A stretch of 64,000 nucleotides of DNA. Origin: Tuctoria greenei (Eukaryota > Streptophyta > Magnoliopsida > Poales > Poaceae). A model generated the notes under the pieces. That model ran no database searches and was not told where the DNA came from. It saw only the letters and a program-made list of their open reading frames with translations. Shown piece after piece: positions 33,783-44,848 of this stretch. The stretch's first letter is position 1, and every line of letters begins with the position of its first letter. A program made the position numbers and the translations under genes. The stretch lies in contig JAYESD010000003.1 in NCBI GenBank assembly GCA_036927565.1, positions 39,621,325 to 39,685,324 on the forward strand, read 5' to 3'.

Positions 33783-36133
33783 CTATGCCTTGGTATTAGG
33801 TACCCAAGCTTGCTTGGGTCCTTTGACGTTAGTCACAAGTGATTTGGGCACCCGCACATGAGACTTGGTGTTCCCATGGTTTGTCCCAACATAGTTGGCA
33901 TAAACTATTCCAATATTACTTTTCATAAGTACATATGAAGCATCAAATGTTCTAAATAAAACTTGTTGTTCATATGAGTTCACAATATAAAACTTATCAA
34001 TATTATTGATTTTTCTAACTTGAGAGGAGTTTCCCTTGACAAAGGCAATGTGTTCCTTGTTATTCTTGTGGTTTATAGCATTTTGCTTTTCACCATAAGA
34101 ATACCCAATGCCATATTTGACATTAGGAGGTCTTGTGATCAAGTACGCACTGAGTCGTACTTGACCTTCTCCTTGTGAAATATGCCACTTCGGGAAGGAT
34201 GTTTGTCTTTTGTCAAGTTTAACTTTTCTTTTGAGTTAGTGTCAATTTTAGCACATGTACAAGCAATAACAGTTTCAGATTTTATATGTTGAGAAGGTGA
34301 GCTTGAAGAGGATGAAGAACCACTTTGCTTGAGTGACTCAACTTGTACCTCAAAGATCTTGTTAACTTCGGTTAAGTTAGAAAGGTCATCCTTGATAGCC
34401 ACATTTGAGTCTTTTAGCTTCAAACAAGCTTCCTTGCTTGAAGCTAACTCAAGTTCCAGTGAATTGTTTCACTCCTTTTCAAACTCAAGGAGTTTTTTGA
34501 TCTTAAAATATTCTTCCTTTTGGAGGATGATCATATCTTCTGGACGATCAACTAGCTCCTCCTTATCAACAAGCTTATCCATTAAAAATTTCATCTTAGT
34601 TGCAGTTTCCTTATCTAAGCCAACAAGCATATCTTCGTCATCACTAGAACTATCACTATCACTAGAAAAAGAATGCGAAGAGGAAGATTTAATTGTTACC
34701 TTTCTTTTACCTTCCTTAGCCATTAGACAAGTGTTGTTGGTGTCTTTCCATGTGCCCATGGTTGGGAAGAGAGTGGATTTCTTGGATGTCTTCTTGATGG
34801 CTATGGTCGCCATCTCCTCTTCTTCTTCAGATGAGAACTCATCATTCAAGTCCCACTCCTTCCCTAAGTGCGCTTGGACAAATTGCTTCTTCTTCATGAA
34901 CATTTTATTTGGCTGAGTCTTGTTGTCCTTAGTCCTCTTCTTATTTTCTTCATGTGGACAGTCCACTATGAAATGGTCATACTCTCCACAGTTATAGCAA
35001 GCACGCCTCATTGTTGGTCTTGGTTTGTCTCTATTTCTTCTTTCATTTGAGTGACCACCTTGTCTTCTTCTCATCATTTTCTTGAATTTCTTCATGAATA
35101 ATATCATATCATCTTCATTAATATCACTACTTTCATCATCGCTATCTTCTTCTCCATGATCTTCTCGAGCTTCTTTTGATACAGGTTTACAAGTGGACTT
35201 CAAAGCAACTCCTTTCTTCATTGTCGAGGTAAGGTTGGAAATTTCTTTGACATGCTTGGATTGCTTCTCTATCATTTCAAAGTTGCTGACCTTGCTAAGA
35301 AGTTTGTCCGGAGTCATCTTTCGATACCCAGGGCTTTCTATAATCATCGAGCAAAGAGTCACATTGCGAGGCATGAATGCTCTAAGAATTAGCTTTACGA
35401 CCTCATGATCATTCCACTTCTTGCTGCCATATGCTCGAACTTTGTTGATAAGATTCTTCAACCGATTGTACATATCTTGTGGTGACTCATCTTTTACAAT
35501 GGCGAATCTTCCCAATTCGCCTTCAATCATTTCAATCTTGGCTTCGCATACATGACAATCACCTTCATGTGTGGTTTGTAAAGTATCACATATCTCCTTG
35601 GCAATTTCGAGTCCATCCACCTTGGTGAACTCGTCTCGGCTCAGTGATGATGTCATAATAGCTGTAGCTTGAGCGTTCCGATGAATAGCTTGTTCTTGGC
35701 TTGGAGTCAGCTCTTCATCATCATCCAGGGTATCTATCCTTGTACACACTATATGCCACAAACTAGGGTTATGAGATATGATATGCATTTTCATGTTTTG
35801 TCTCCACATAGAACAATCATTGCCATTGAAGAAAGGTTCTTTCCCTAGAGGAATTGACATGTAATGATTATTGTTAGAATTTAGCCGATCATAATTAAAA
35901 GAATCCCAGGAGTAGTCGTTGTGACTACTCCCCTTCTTCTTTTTGTCCTCGATATTCTTCTTCCTCTTTGGGGAGAGTGCCTTCTTCCTTAGGAGTGCCT
36001 TGATTTCAAGTATCTCCTCGTCATCGTCCTCACAATCATGGATGGCATTGAGAAGCTTCTCTAGCTTTTGAGTTCTTTATTCATCACCCTTCTCGTTGTT
36101 GAAGCTCTTGTGTACATCCTTGACATCCGACAT
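33783..36133 (-). pseudogene. Copia-1 Gag
   Basis: The likely start is ATG 36,133 with a TAA at 36,077-36,079; the open part runs from 35,860. The UBN2-type capsid region (W-R-Q-N-M-K-M-H near 35,800) leads to a charged linker and the CCHC knuckle C-Y-N-C-G-E-Y-D-H-F-I-V-D-C near 35,000. Ser/Asp-rich and coiled-coil-like segments follow, with stops at 34,469 and 34,139 and frame changes before protease. Gag is long, as usual in SIRE-like elements. Confidence 0.83.
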
Positions 36134-36170
36134 CTTCTCTTCGAGTGGTGAGTCTCTTTTGAATAGTCCT

Positions 36171-36184
36171 GCTCTGATACTAAT
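36171..36184 (-). promoter_or_regulatory. Copia-1 primer binding site
   Basis: On the minus strand ATTAGTATCAGAGC directly follows the 5' LTR. It differs by one base from the tRNA-iMet complement used by the gypsy elements (TAG for TGG). Copia-2 has the same ATTAGTATCAGA start. Confidence 0.85.
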
Positions 36185-37728
36185 TGAATGTAGCTTAGAT
36201 GGGGGTGAATAGGATTTTTGAACTTTTGTCGGATCCTATAACACTTAACAAATCAATCAAATACAGAGAGATCGGTTAGTTCGGTACTATGTGGACTACT
36301 CCGGTATACATGGACTAGAACGATCAAGTTTGATCAATGATTTCACTTCTAGTACTCTATGCAGCAGAAAGTAATTTGTAACTTGGATGTATTACGACAA
36401 TAAAATAAGTTGTGTGAAAGATTAACTTTCATATCAATGTTTCAACGAAAGTTACACAAGATCAAGTAAGCACCAAAATGTGATGAACAATAAGAACAAA
36501 AGTATGCGACACAAGATTTTATCCCATGTTTCGATTCCACAAAGGAAATCTACATCCACGTTAAGGAGTCCACAGAGGACTGGGTCTTCACCAACCCTAC
36601 CCTCGTCGAAGCGCCACTGAGGCCGATTCTCTTCCACTAATAACGAAGTGGCAAATAACCGTGTTCAAGGGGCCTTCTCACAATTTGAGGGCTCCCCAAT
36701 ATTTACAATGAAGAACACCACCAAATGCACTCAAAATATATGTAATAAACCCTAAGAGTGTGTGAGAGATTCAAATCCAAGAGCTCAAGATCGTGTGGAA
36801 CAAGTCTCTCCTTTGATCAATTGCTAATCCTCAAAGATTTTATCTTTTAGGGTTAGAATGTGTGGAGAGATGTGTATTTTGGGCTCTTGGGAGGTGTGAT
36901 GGCGCAGGAAGTCGAGAGAATTTGGTTGTATGGCCATACACCTCTATTTATACTAGGGTTTCCAAAAGTTACCGTTAGGGTTTGCGATGTCCGAACTAGT
37001 CTGTGGTGGACTCCGGACTAGTCCGGTGTGTGGCGTGTGCAAAACCCTAAGTGTTCAGACATATCGGACTTGTCTAAAAATCTTCAGACTAGTCCGATTT
37101 GGGCTCTAGAAGTGTTCGCACTAGTCCGACATATATCGGCCTAGTCTGATGTGATGAAGCTCATGTTGAATTGAGGACAAGTACGCATTTGGAGGACTTA
37201 TTCGATTTTAGCCAGAGAGTTTCGGACTAGTCCATGGTGATATCGGACTAGTCCGGTGTCGTGAAAAATTGTGGGGCTAAGGACAAGTCCGGACTTGGAG
37301 GACTTATCCGATTTTAGTCAGAAGATTATCAGACTAGTCCGGTTGATATCGGACTTGTCTCTTTTGTGCAGATGTGAAGTGCTGAGGACTAGTGCGCACT
37401 AGGGGGGACTTGTTCGATCTTAGTCAGAGAGATATCAGACTAGTCCGGTGTATATCGGACTAGTCCGGTTTTCTTGTGAATTGTGCAGTGAATGAGATTT
37501 CTTTTGCTTGAGAAATTGGGGTGTGTTTCTCCAACACACTCCATACAAAATAAGCTATTCTTTTCATCTCTTGAGCTCTTTTCCTTATGATTCCTCATTC
37601 TTCTTTCTTTTTGAGCTTTCCTCCTAATTTTCTTTAAAACCTGCGCTCATCTCAATAATTTTGTTAGGATCTCATTTGTTTATCATAAATCAACCAAAAC
37701 CCACAAGGGATGCCTAGATGCACTTTTA
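36185..37728 (-). repeat. Copia-1 5' LTR (1,544 bp)
   Basis: Intact except that the outer CA end (plus strand) reads TA. It contains the palindrome array at 36,980-37,470 and the TATA box at 36,944-36,952. It pairs with the split 3' LTR. Confidence 0.92.
36944..36952 (-). promoter_or_regulatory. TATA box of the copia-1 5' LTR
   Basis: TATAAATAG on the minus strand, the probable core promoter for copia-1 RNA. The array of CGGACTAGTCCG motifs lies 30-520 bases upstream of it in element orientation. Confidence 0.72.
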
Positions 37729-37733
37729 GTGGG
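37729..37733. repeat. Target site duplication of copia-1, right copy (GTGGG)
   Basis: Identical to 11,008-11,012. Gypsy-1 integrase coding resumes here. Confidence 0.9.
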
Positions 37734-38484
37734 TGAATCAAGTTCTTGAAGATATGCTACGCGCTTGTGCCATCCACCACGGTAAAAATTGGCATAATCA
37801 TTTACCGTTGGCGGAGTTCTCATATAACAATGGTTATCAAACTAGCATCAATATGACGCCGTATGAAGCTCTTTATGGCCGGAATTTCGCACAGCACTCA
37901 GCTGGTGTGAATCCAGCAAGCGTGTGATATACGATATTGATCTCGTGAATGAAGCCGAAGAACGAGTGCGAATGATCCAAGCTAATCTCAAGGCTGCTCA
38001 ATCTCGACAGAAAAGCTATGCAGATACAAGATGTCAACCTCTCCACTTCAACATCAGAGACCACATCTATCTCCATGTCTCTCCGATTAAAGGCATTCAT
38101 CGTTTCGGAGTGAAGAGAAAGCTTGCTCCATGATTAATTGGTCTGTTCGCAGTCAGTGAAAAATGCGGACCCGTGGCCTATCGTTTAGAGTTACTGGCAA
38201 CACTTGCTGGTATTCATAATGTATTCCACATCTCTCAGCTGTAGAAGTGTCTTAAATCCCCAGCTGAAGACCGCACCAAAGACAAGAAAGCTCTCCAACT
38301 GGATCTCACATATTTGGAGCATCCAATCCGGATTATTGATGAAAAGACTCAAACCACAAGAAACCAGACTTTGTGCTTCTACAAAGTCTTGTGGAGCAAC
38401 CATACGACTGAACAAGCGACATGGGAAAGCGAGGACTATCTCCGATCAAATTATCCGGACTTGTTATCATCTCATATCCGGTAA
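37734..38484 (+). pseudogene. Gypsy-1 integrase C-terminus and chromodomain
   Basis: Continues the integrase split at 11,012: V-N-Q-V-L-E-D-M-L-R-A-C, F-S-Y-N-N-G-Y-Q, A-L-Y-G-R, then the GPY/F-like region with a stop near 38,132. A chromodomain-like tail (F-Y-K-V-L-W-S-N-H-T, then A-T-W-E-S-E-D-Y-L) ends in TAA at 38,482-38,484. Stops also lie near 37,926 and 38,242. The tail is closely similar to that of gypsy-2 and supports assignment to the chromovirus branch. Confidence 0.85.
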
Positions 38485-38536
38485 TCTTTTTACCTCCATC
38501 TCTTTCATTTGTAATCTCGGGACAAGATTCTTTTAT

Positions 38537-38547
38537 GGGGAGAGGGA
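38537..38547 (+). promoter_or_regulatory. Gypsy-1 polypurine tract
   Basis: GGGGAGAGGGA directly precedes the TGTAAAAG start of the 3' LTR. Confidence 0.88.
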
Positions 38548-41500
38548 TGTAAAAGCCCAAAAATTTCATAGCGCGAAGTTCAGATAGGAATGTAAAATTT
38601 TGAATGGGAAAAATAATTCAAAATGGCAATTGAAGAATCAAACCAATTCAAACCTCAATAAAGGGAGATTAAAAATTTCAAAACAAGCTCCTGTTCATTT
38701 CATGTCAAAACAAAAATCTAAGTTAACTACTGAATTCCAAATATTCCAAATAGCATCTCTGCAAAATTTCAAAATTATCGAAGCACATTTGCTATGTAAT
38801 TCAGGAAACATTGAATTCTTTCAAATTAAAATTTCAATTTGAATTTTCATCGAAACTTGATTGAATCAAAGTTTTGAGTCCAGAATCAAATTCTACACCT
38901 TCAAATTAGTCTACCAGAAATTATCTAGGTATTTTGGAGCAATGTAGGTGGGAAAACTGAAGGACCAGAGAAGATAGACTTGAGCGGGCATGGGACCCAC
39001 TGGTCAGTGAGGCTATTACGTGAACCGCCTCTAGTTCTCACCGTGGCAACACCGCATGGTATGCACGCCACATAGCTGCCTGCTTGGTTGCTTCATAGCG
39101 TGTTCCATACTCCTCTCCCTCTCTATCTCTACTCCTTTGGCTAGATTGGAACAACCATCATGCTCCTCTCTCTCTGTTTTCTTTCTTCCGCCACGAACAG
39201 AGCTCATCGCCTCCGCTCCTGCTCGCTCGAGCCATCCAACCCCTGATCGATTGAGCTTTGTTAAGCAAAGTGAGGCGCATAATGATTCTACATCCTACCC
39301 TTCAATTCCTTTGTCAATTCCTTGCCTAAAATTTTGGTATTGTGAAGGTCTTTTTCGGACGTCAGGGAGTGCCACTGTCGGACCTCTCTGCGTCACCGTG
39401 GAGCCGGCATTCTAGGCCATCTCACGCTTCACAATCATCTGCAAAAAGGTGCACCTACCCGAGCTCCTTGTGCTCACAAAGTTTCAAGTGGAGGCGTGGA
39501 CCGTAGCTCAAGTATTTCCCATTTTTCCTTCTATGTGCGAACTTTCTCCAATCCAGTTAGGTAATCTGTTCACCATTTCCTAATGCACACCATGACCAAA
39601 AATCAGTGGAATCCATCGAGGGATGGCCGACTTTTTCGAGTTTTCCTCGCCACCTTGGGAAATTCCGTCGGTCCACTGTCAAGGTTGATGTTTCTGCCAA
39701 TTCCACCCATTTTACTCCGCGTATTCATCTTCCCAAGGACTCTAGGAATGTTTCTGATCAATTTCCACAGAGTTTGAGCCACAAAGCAGTGTTTTCGACC
39801 ACGCCGGACTGGTCATGGTCGCCGCCGCCGTCGCGTGTAGGGTTCCGGTCACCGTCGGCCTGCGCCAACCACTCCAACGTGCTCAGCGCATGGTTCTAGG
39901 AATAGGCAGCCCGCACCAGGTGGGGAGATGTGTGGGGGAGCAGTTTTGGCGGCCCTCGCTGGCGTGCGCCGCCGCGCCATCCACGGGCACCGCCCCTATC
40001 ACGAGGAAGACAAAGGGGGTGGTGGGTCCCGCTTGTCAGCCTCTGTAAACGAGCGAGGATCTGGTGTGTCCATTGGATTAAGTGTGGCTACACGGGTGAA
40101 AACCGTTACCCCGGTGTGGCCCCGATCTGGTTGGCCCATTTTAAATGAGTGGGACCCAGGTTGATTAATTCAAATTTTTCCTTTCCAAATAATTCCAGAT
40201 TTTGAGCAAACTTTAAAATTCAATTACTCCTAGTAGCATTGCTCAAATAATTCTAAATAAATCTTGGTAGACTCATCTTGATCCATTGCAGTGGAAAAAT
40301 TGTTTGGACAAAAAAATCACAGAATTTTCATAATAATTCCTTTGAGCTAACTGCTTGGGAAATTAATTACCCCTGTTCTGCTAATTGGAAAATTCCCAAT
40401 TTTTGTAATAACGCTTTTAAAAATACCCTGGATATCCAGTAAAAATTGCAAGTTCATTGGACTTCATTTTCTTGGTGAATAAGTGTTCCAAATGTCTACG
40501 TAGTATAACAATCGAGAATGTACAGAAACATTTCCAGAAATTTCCCCGAACTTGTAAAATATATTCCTCCCTGTAGGAAGCTCTGCAAATTATGAAACCA
40601 AATTTCCTAGAACCATTGAGACCTCTTCTACCATGATAACCCACTGTTAGCCATGACAAAACTCCAGATTTAATACCAAATTTCAGAGAAGGCTTTTACT
40701 TGTTGGAATTTTAGAGACAACAAGCTTCCTTGAACATCTCTAATTCTTGGTCCAGTTCTTCCTCATGGAACCTAGTATCCACTGTAAAAGTCCCAAAGCC
40801 AATTAAAACCATTTCCTTACCTGATCATTGGTTATAAGATCTTTTATATAGTTTCACTATCACCCATGTACTTTATATATTGCATATCATATGATGACCG
40901 AGATCGAGGAGGAGCTGGAGGCCTTGGACAACATCATCCAAGGAGCTAACTTTGATACTAACTCACAACCAGGCAAGCCCCGATTTGAATTTAAGTGCTA
41001 TTTCAAAGTTTCTATTTGTATCACTTATGTCTAGGATGAGTTTTGTGCATGAGGGCTAAGGTGCTTGTTGCTTTACTTGCATGACCCACGAATACCATGG
41101 AGTATTGGGTAGGTATATAGCTTGACGAGTAGAAAATGCCATGTTAATGTTTTGAGGAATCCAGTAGAAGTCGAGTAGTTGGAATCTACTCGCGAGATAG
41201 GATTTTATCACACGGGATGGATTTGATCAAACAATGGTTTATGAATATGAATTCGAGACCAAGCAACAGATATGATGCAATGAGACGTGGTCTCACGTGC
41301 GTAGCCCTGCTTGTGTCGATTGAGGACCGATCCATGTGCAGCCCTACTGGACAAGTTTGAACTGTACCGGATGCGTACTGGCTATATGGAAACCAGGAAA
41401 CCGATGTAATTGGTTAACCTGGTTGTCGAGGCTTACCCTACCATTTTATAGAAGTGGGTTAGGGGCATCAAGGTGTAAATCTGTCAGCGGGCACAGACAC

Positions 41501-42293
41501 GCTCCGCGCGGGGACCTCCTGCCCATTACGGAAGGACCGGTTCGACATTTGGGTTTCCTTTGAAAGGTTGATGCATACAACATAGTATTGAAGTGCGATT
41601 CACTTTACTTCTGAAATGGGTGTATGTGACGTGTTATCCGGGTGTCTACTAATTGCAATCACCATCCCTCGCGGTTACTTAAGCACCGCTTGTTCACTGC
41701 GTTGTGACGTAGTAAATACTGAAGAAGCCAGGAGAATATGGTGTAAACTATGATTGCTATAGAATATGCTCACTAAAGTTACTTTTATTAAACTTTTAAG
41801 CTGTTGTAAGTAACTTGAAAATTAAGGATCAACATATAGTCAAGTCATTTACTAATATATCTATTCCTATGTTAAGTATCTCTGGATATAGAGTTCAATA
41901 TTTAGGTGAGACATTTAAGTCTTACTAAGCCTTCGTGCTCACGGTTACTATATTAAGTTGTTGCAGGTGAGACGTATGAGGAAGGGCCTGAAGATGAGGC
42001 AATGCCCCTATCGGGGTATATCGCCGAGTGGGAGCCCTGCACACCGCCGTGATATGTTGTGTGCTTCTAGTGTGTAGCGTCCCAGGCTGGAAGGTTGCAC
42101 TTTTGCATAGCGAGGCTGAGATTTTAGCTATGAGTATTACTTCCGCTGTATATTAAGTATTCTAAAAGACTTCCGCTGTTTCTATAAATAAAACTTTGTA
42201 TTTTGTCGTATTCTTTTCATGTGTGCTGTTGGGTGCCACATCGCACGGCACCACCCTCTGCGATTCTTAGAATATGTGGACCCAGTCCTCACA
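38548..42293 (+). repeat. Gypsy-1 3' LTR (3,746 bp)
   Basis: It aligns with 372-4168 and ends TCCTCACA. It keeps the 119-codon ORF-like stretch at 39,056-39,415 open, as in the 5' LTR, and an uninterrupted small ORF at 40,891-41,034. Confidence 0.93.
40891..41034 (+). other. LTR-embedded small ORF, open copy (47 codons)
   Basis: ATG-ATG start at 40,891, stop TAG at 41,032-41,034. The peptide is acidic at first (T-E-I-E-E-E-L-E-A-L) then has A-N-F-D-T and Q-P-G-K-P-R-F-E-F-K. Homologous tracts occur in the 5' LTR and in both gypsy-2 LTRs. It may be a real small peptide or merely conserved LTR sequence. Confidence 0.4.
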
Positions 42294-42298
42294 CGTTC
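42294..42298. repeat. Target site duplication of gypsy-1, right copy (CGTTC)
   Basis: Identical to 367-371 and directly after the 3' LTR end. Confidence 0.93.
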
Positions 42299-43680
42299 GT
42301 GTCAGCATCATCGCCAGCGTGAATGATCCTCGATGCTTTGAACGGGCAAGCCATAAGCATCCACCATACTGCGCGGTGTGTCAGAAACCAATAAGCCTGA
42401 ATCCAAGTGAGCCTATTGGAACATCCAATCCCTATTGGATCGAGCGGCCAATCAACACACCGAAAGCTCCCTCGACTGGCAGCAGAAGGCGTCAGACCGG
42501 TGTGGGAGACAAGGACACATCAGAGGCAAAGCCGGACAATCAAGGCCTCATGTCCCAGTCGAGGTAAGCGAGGTCAGAGGAATGGGATCGTCAGCCCTTA
42601 GGGACATCTCCAACTACAAGTGAAGTGGTGACTCTGACTCTCGCAAAACTGTCAGAGCGTGATGCCGAGCTCGAGACTTTATCCCAGCGCTCCAGTCAGG
42701 GTTTCCACACCGTCGGCCTCACCTAGGACACTACCACTATAGCGACGAAGGTTGGAGCCCAAGCGCTGACACCCCCCGAGCCAAAGGACTTCAGCAAACG
42801 AGTGCACCAAACAACAATGCTAAGTATGACGGTGAAACAAAACCCAACGCATGGCTTGATGACTACCGTCTAGCGAGTAGGGTCGCCGATGCCACAGATG
42901 ACCTCATCATCATCGAGTACCTACCCATATATCTGGCTAACTCTGCTCGAGCGTGGCTCGAGTTTTAGTAGCCGACACCCTTCGCGGTTGGACATAGCTC
43001 AAATCCACCATCACCAATAACTTTTAGGGTACATACGTACATCTAGGCAACTCATGGGACCTCAAAGGGTGCCAGCATAGGTTGGGAAAAACATCCATGA
43101 ATACATACAATTCTTCTCAATGAAATGCAACGAGCTGCCCGATGTCGTCAACGCCAACATCGTCGGAGTGTTCCTCTCAGGGACCACGTGCAAGTCTCTG
43201 GTCCACAAGCTCGGCTATGCCAAACAAAGAAGCACGAGGAAGCTACTCGACATGGAAACAAACCATGCCTCCAGCGAGGAGGCAATGAGGGCTATCATTG
43301 ATGAATAGAAACCAAAGCCTAAGAACCACAAAGGAAAGAAGGACTCAGCACCACATCATGACGAGACGAAGACCGGATACAACATACGTCAGCCCCAGAT
43401 GGACGATCGGGGATTGGTCGCCTCCATCAACCACCGTGAGGACATGTGGCAAACCAAGCCGCCGACTAACTACTTTAAGAAGATATTAGAAAATCCATGC
43501 AACAATCATCCGACCATAGTCCAACATGCCCTCAAAGACTGTATTATCCTGAGGCACTTTCTGGAAAGGAAACCTGATGGCCCGAGTGACAAAAGAAAGA
43601 GGCTCGTGCCCCCAAGTCCCGAGCGGGAGGAGCTCATCTTCCAGAAGCCCATCAGCCTCATCTAAGACCCGCTCGAATAA
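42299..43680 (+). pseudogene. Gag remnant of an older Ty3/gypsy element (host of gypsy-1)
   Basis: Typical grass gypsy gag text in several frames: a block at 42,822-42,968 with K-Y-D-G, W-L-D-D-Y-R-L-A and A-R-A-W-L-E-F; then, after stops and a frame change, 43,120-43,308 with C-N-E-L-P-D-V-V, F-L-S-G-T-T-C-K-S-L-V-H-K-L-G and N-H-A-S-S-E-E-A; then a block to 43,665 with K-D-C and L-E-R-K-P-D-G. It is like RIRE-type gag of rice (from memory). No pol follows, because the element is cut off by other repeats after about 43,900. Many stops: an old relic. Confidence 0.75.
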
Positions 43681-43929
43681 CAATGGCGGGAGACTCAAGG
43701 GCTGCATCAGCGGAGGACTCTGGAACAATGCCAAGGAACTCGAGAATGGTGGCAAAGAACCCGGGAACAACGTTGGGAGGCTCGGGTGCTGCACCAGTGA
43801 ACGGAATGGTCAGGAGTCTCTAGGTGGCTTCGGGAGCTTGGGCGACGGCTGGCCTGAACTGCAGTTGATATTTCTTAACATCTATAGGTCATCCTAGCAA
43901 GAGTGATAGACATGTAGTTGGCACTAGGC
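43681..43929 (+). other. End of the gag relic and transition to a family-D repeat
   Basis: Gly/Glu/Asn-rich text continues the gag frame to about 43,893, then changes to A/T-rich repeat sequence in the opposite orientation. The exact junction is not marked by a visible TSD. Confidence 0.4.
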
Positions 43930-44848
43930 TAACCTAAGCCAAAGCAAGATGAGTTTTGCAAGCACAGAGAAAGTACCGTTGTAGAATTTCACCCGAGAGT
44001 ACTCCCTAGGGTATCGTATTTATTTTATCCCAAAGGAAGGAAAGTGAAGTGTGGCAAAATCATAGGTAGAGTAGGGTGTTCTAGTGCGGATTCTAGTAGG
44101 ATGGTAACTGATGTAGTGGGGATAGCGTGAAACGCACCTAAGCAATCTACTCTAAACGGTAAAGTTGTCCTAGTGCAGGTTAAGTTACAAGACGGAGCTA
44201 CTCCTATTGTACTCTAATTACTCATATACATAGCCTAATAGTTTATACATGAACATGCTAATGGTGAATAATAGGGCTTAGTGGTACAACACATCGGGAA
44301 TGTGTTTACCCCTGACAATACTAGGATGATTCCCGCAAAATGTCTGTGGCGTAGCCATATGAGGGGGACTGCGAAGGACGGACAGGGTTGTCACCACCTG
44401 CCGCCTACCCCTACAGTCATGGGTCTACGAAACATCCAACGCTCTTAACTATATAAGATCCACAATTACATGCACTATCACCTAATGTTTATGTTTTACT
44501 TGAATTCTGGAGATTTTCAAATGGTGTTATGTTTAGGTTCTTCAAATGATTCTCTCAATCATTCCTATGTGGTATGTGGTATTTATATCCTCACCAAGAA
44601 AATTCCTTTCTTATCCTACATCTAAATAAGGCTTATATGTGGAGCTTGGTAGGGATCAAGAGTAGGCATATTTGCAACACATATATTGCTAAGTCAAAAG
44701 AGTATGCCATAGGAGAAAAAACAAATCATACTTTCGATCAAGATTTGTTCAAGTGTGATGGAATATTTGTGAAGTGGAAATATGAAGATAACTCCTTTGT
44801 ATGCACTCTCTTTATGGTGAGGATGAAACATAGCCGATTAGTCTACAC
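43930..44848 (-). repeat. Family-D repeat, first (internally deleted) copy of a tandem duplication
   Basis: 44,249-44,460 matches 44,850-45,075 (LTR part with the AGGATGATTCCCGCAAA motif), and 44,470-44,840 matches about 46,150-46,490 (internal part). So a piece of LTR plus internal sequence occurs twice in direct orientation. In this copy most of the LTR is missing. No gene. Confidence 0.65.

Larger units (their letters stand above)
11013..37728 (-). mobile_element. Copia-1: SIRE/Maximus-like Ty1/copia element with an extra ORF, split by gypsy-2
   Basis: This minus-strand Ty1/copia element sits inside the gypsy-1 integrase. The 5' LTR is 36,185-37,728, PBS 36,171-36,184, gag 33,783-36,133, pol in copia order (protease, integrase, RT, RNase H) 30,671-33,774, extra ORF 28,117-29,676, PPT 27,610-27,623, and 3' LTR 26,719-27,609 plus 11,013-11,732. 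The 3' LTR is split by gypsy-2. Without gypsy-2 the element is about 11.7 kb, a large size typical of the SIRE/Maximus lineage, which often carries an ORF after pol. By eye the two LTRs differ at about one base in eight over the first 240 bases. Pol has stops, a frameshift and active-site changes, so the copy is dead. Confidence 0.92.
372..42293 (+). mobile_element. Gypsy-1: Ty3/gypsy chromovirus, complete ends, carrying nested insertions
   Basis: This LTR retrotransposon is on the + strand. It has LTRs at 372-4168 and 38,548-42,293, a PBS at 4172, a polypurine tract at 38,537-38,547 and a CGTTC target duplication. Internal order is leader, extra ORF, gag, protease, RT, RNase H, integrase, chromodomain, which is the Ty3/gypsy order. 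A 26.7-kb copia insertion with a further gypsy inside it splits the integrase at 11,012/37,729. Without the insertions the element would be about 15.2 kb. By eye the two LTRs differ at roughly one base in ten over the first 200 bases, so it is old. Every coding domain carries stops or frameshifts. The lineage (Tekay/Del-like chromovirus) is inferred from the long LTRs, the tRNA-Met PBS and the C-terminal chromodomain. Confidence 0.93.

Noticed and set aside
42294..43893. Host gene interrupted by gypsy-1
   Set aside because: The text matches Ty3/gypsy Gag in several shifted frames, not a plant cellular gene.
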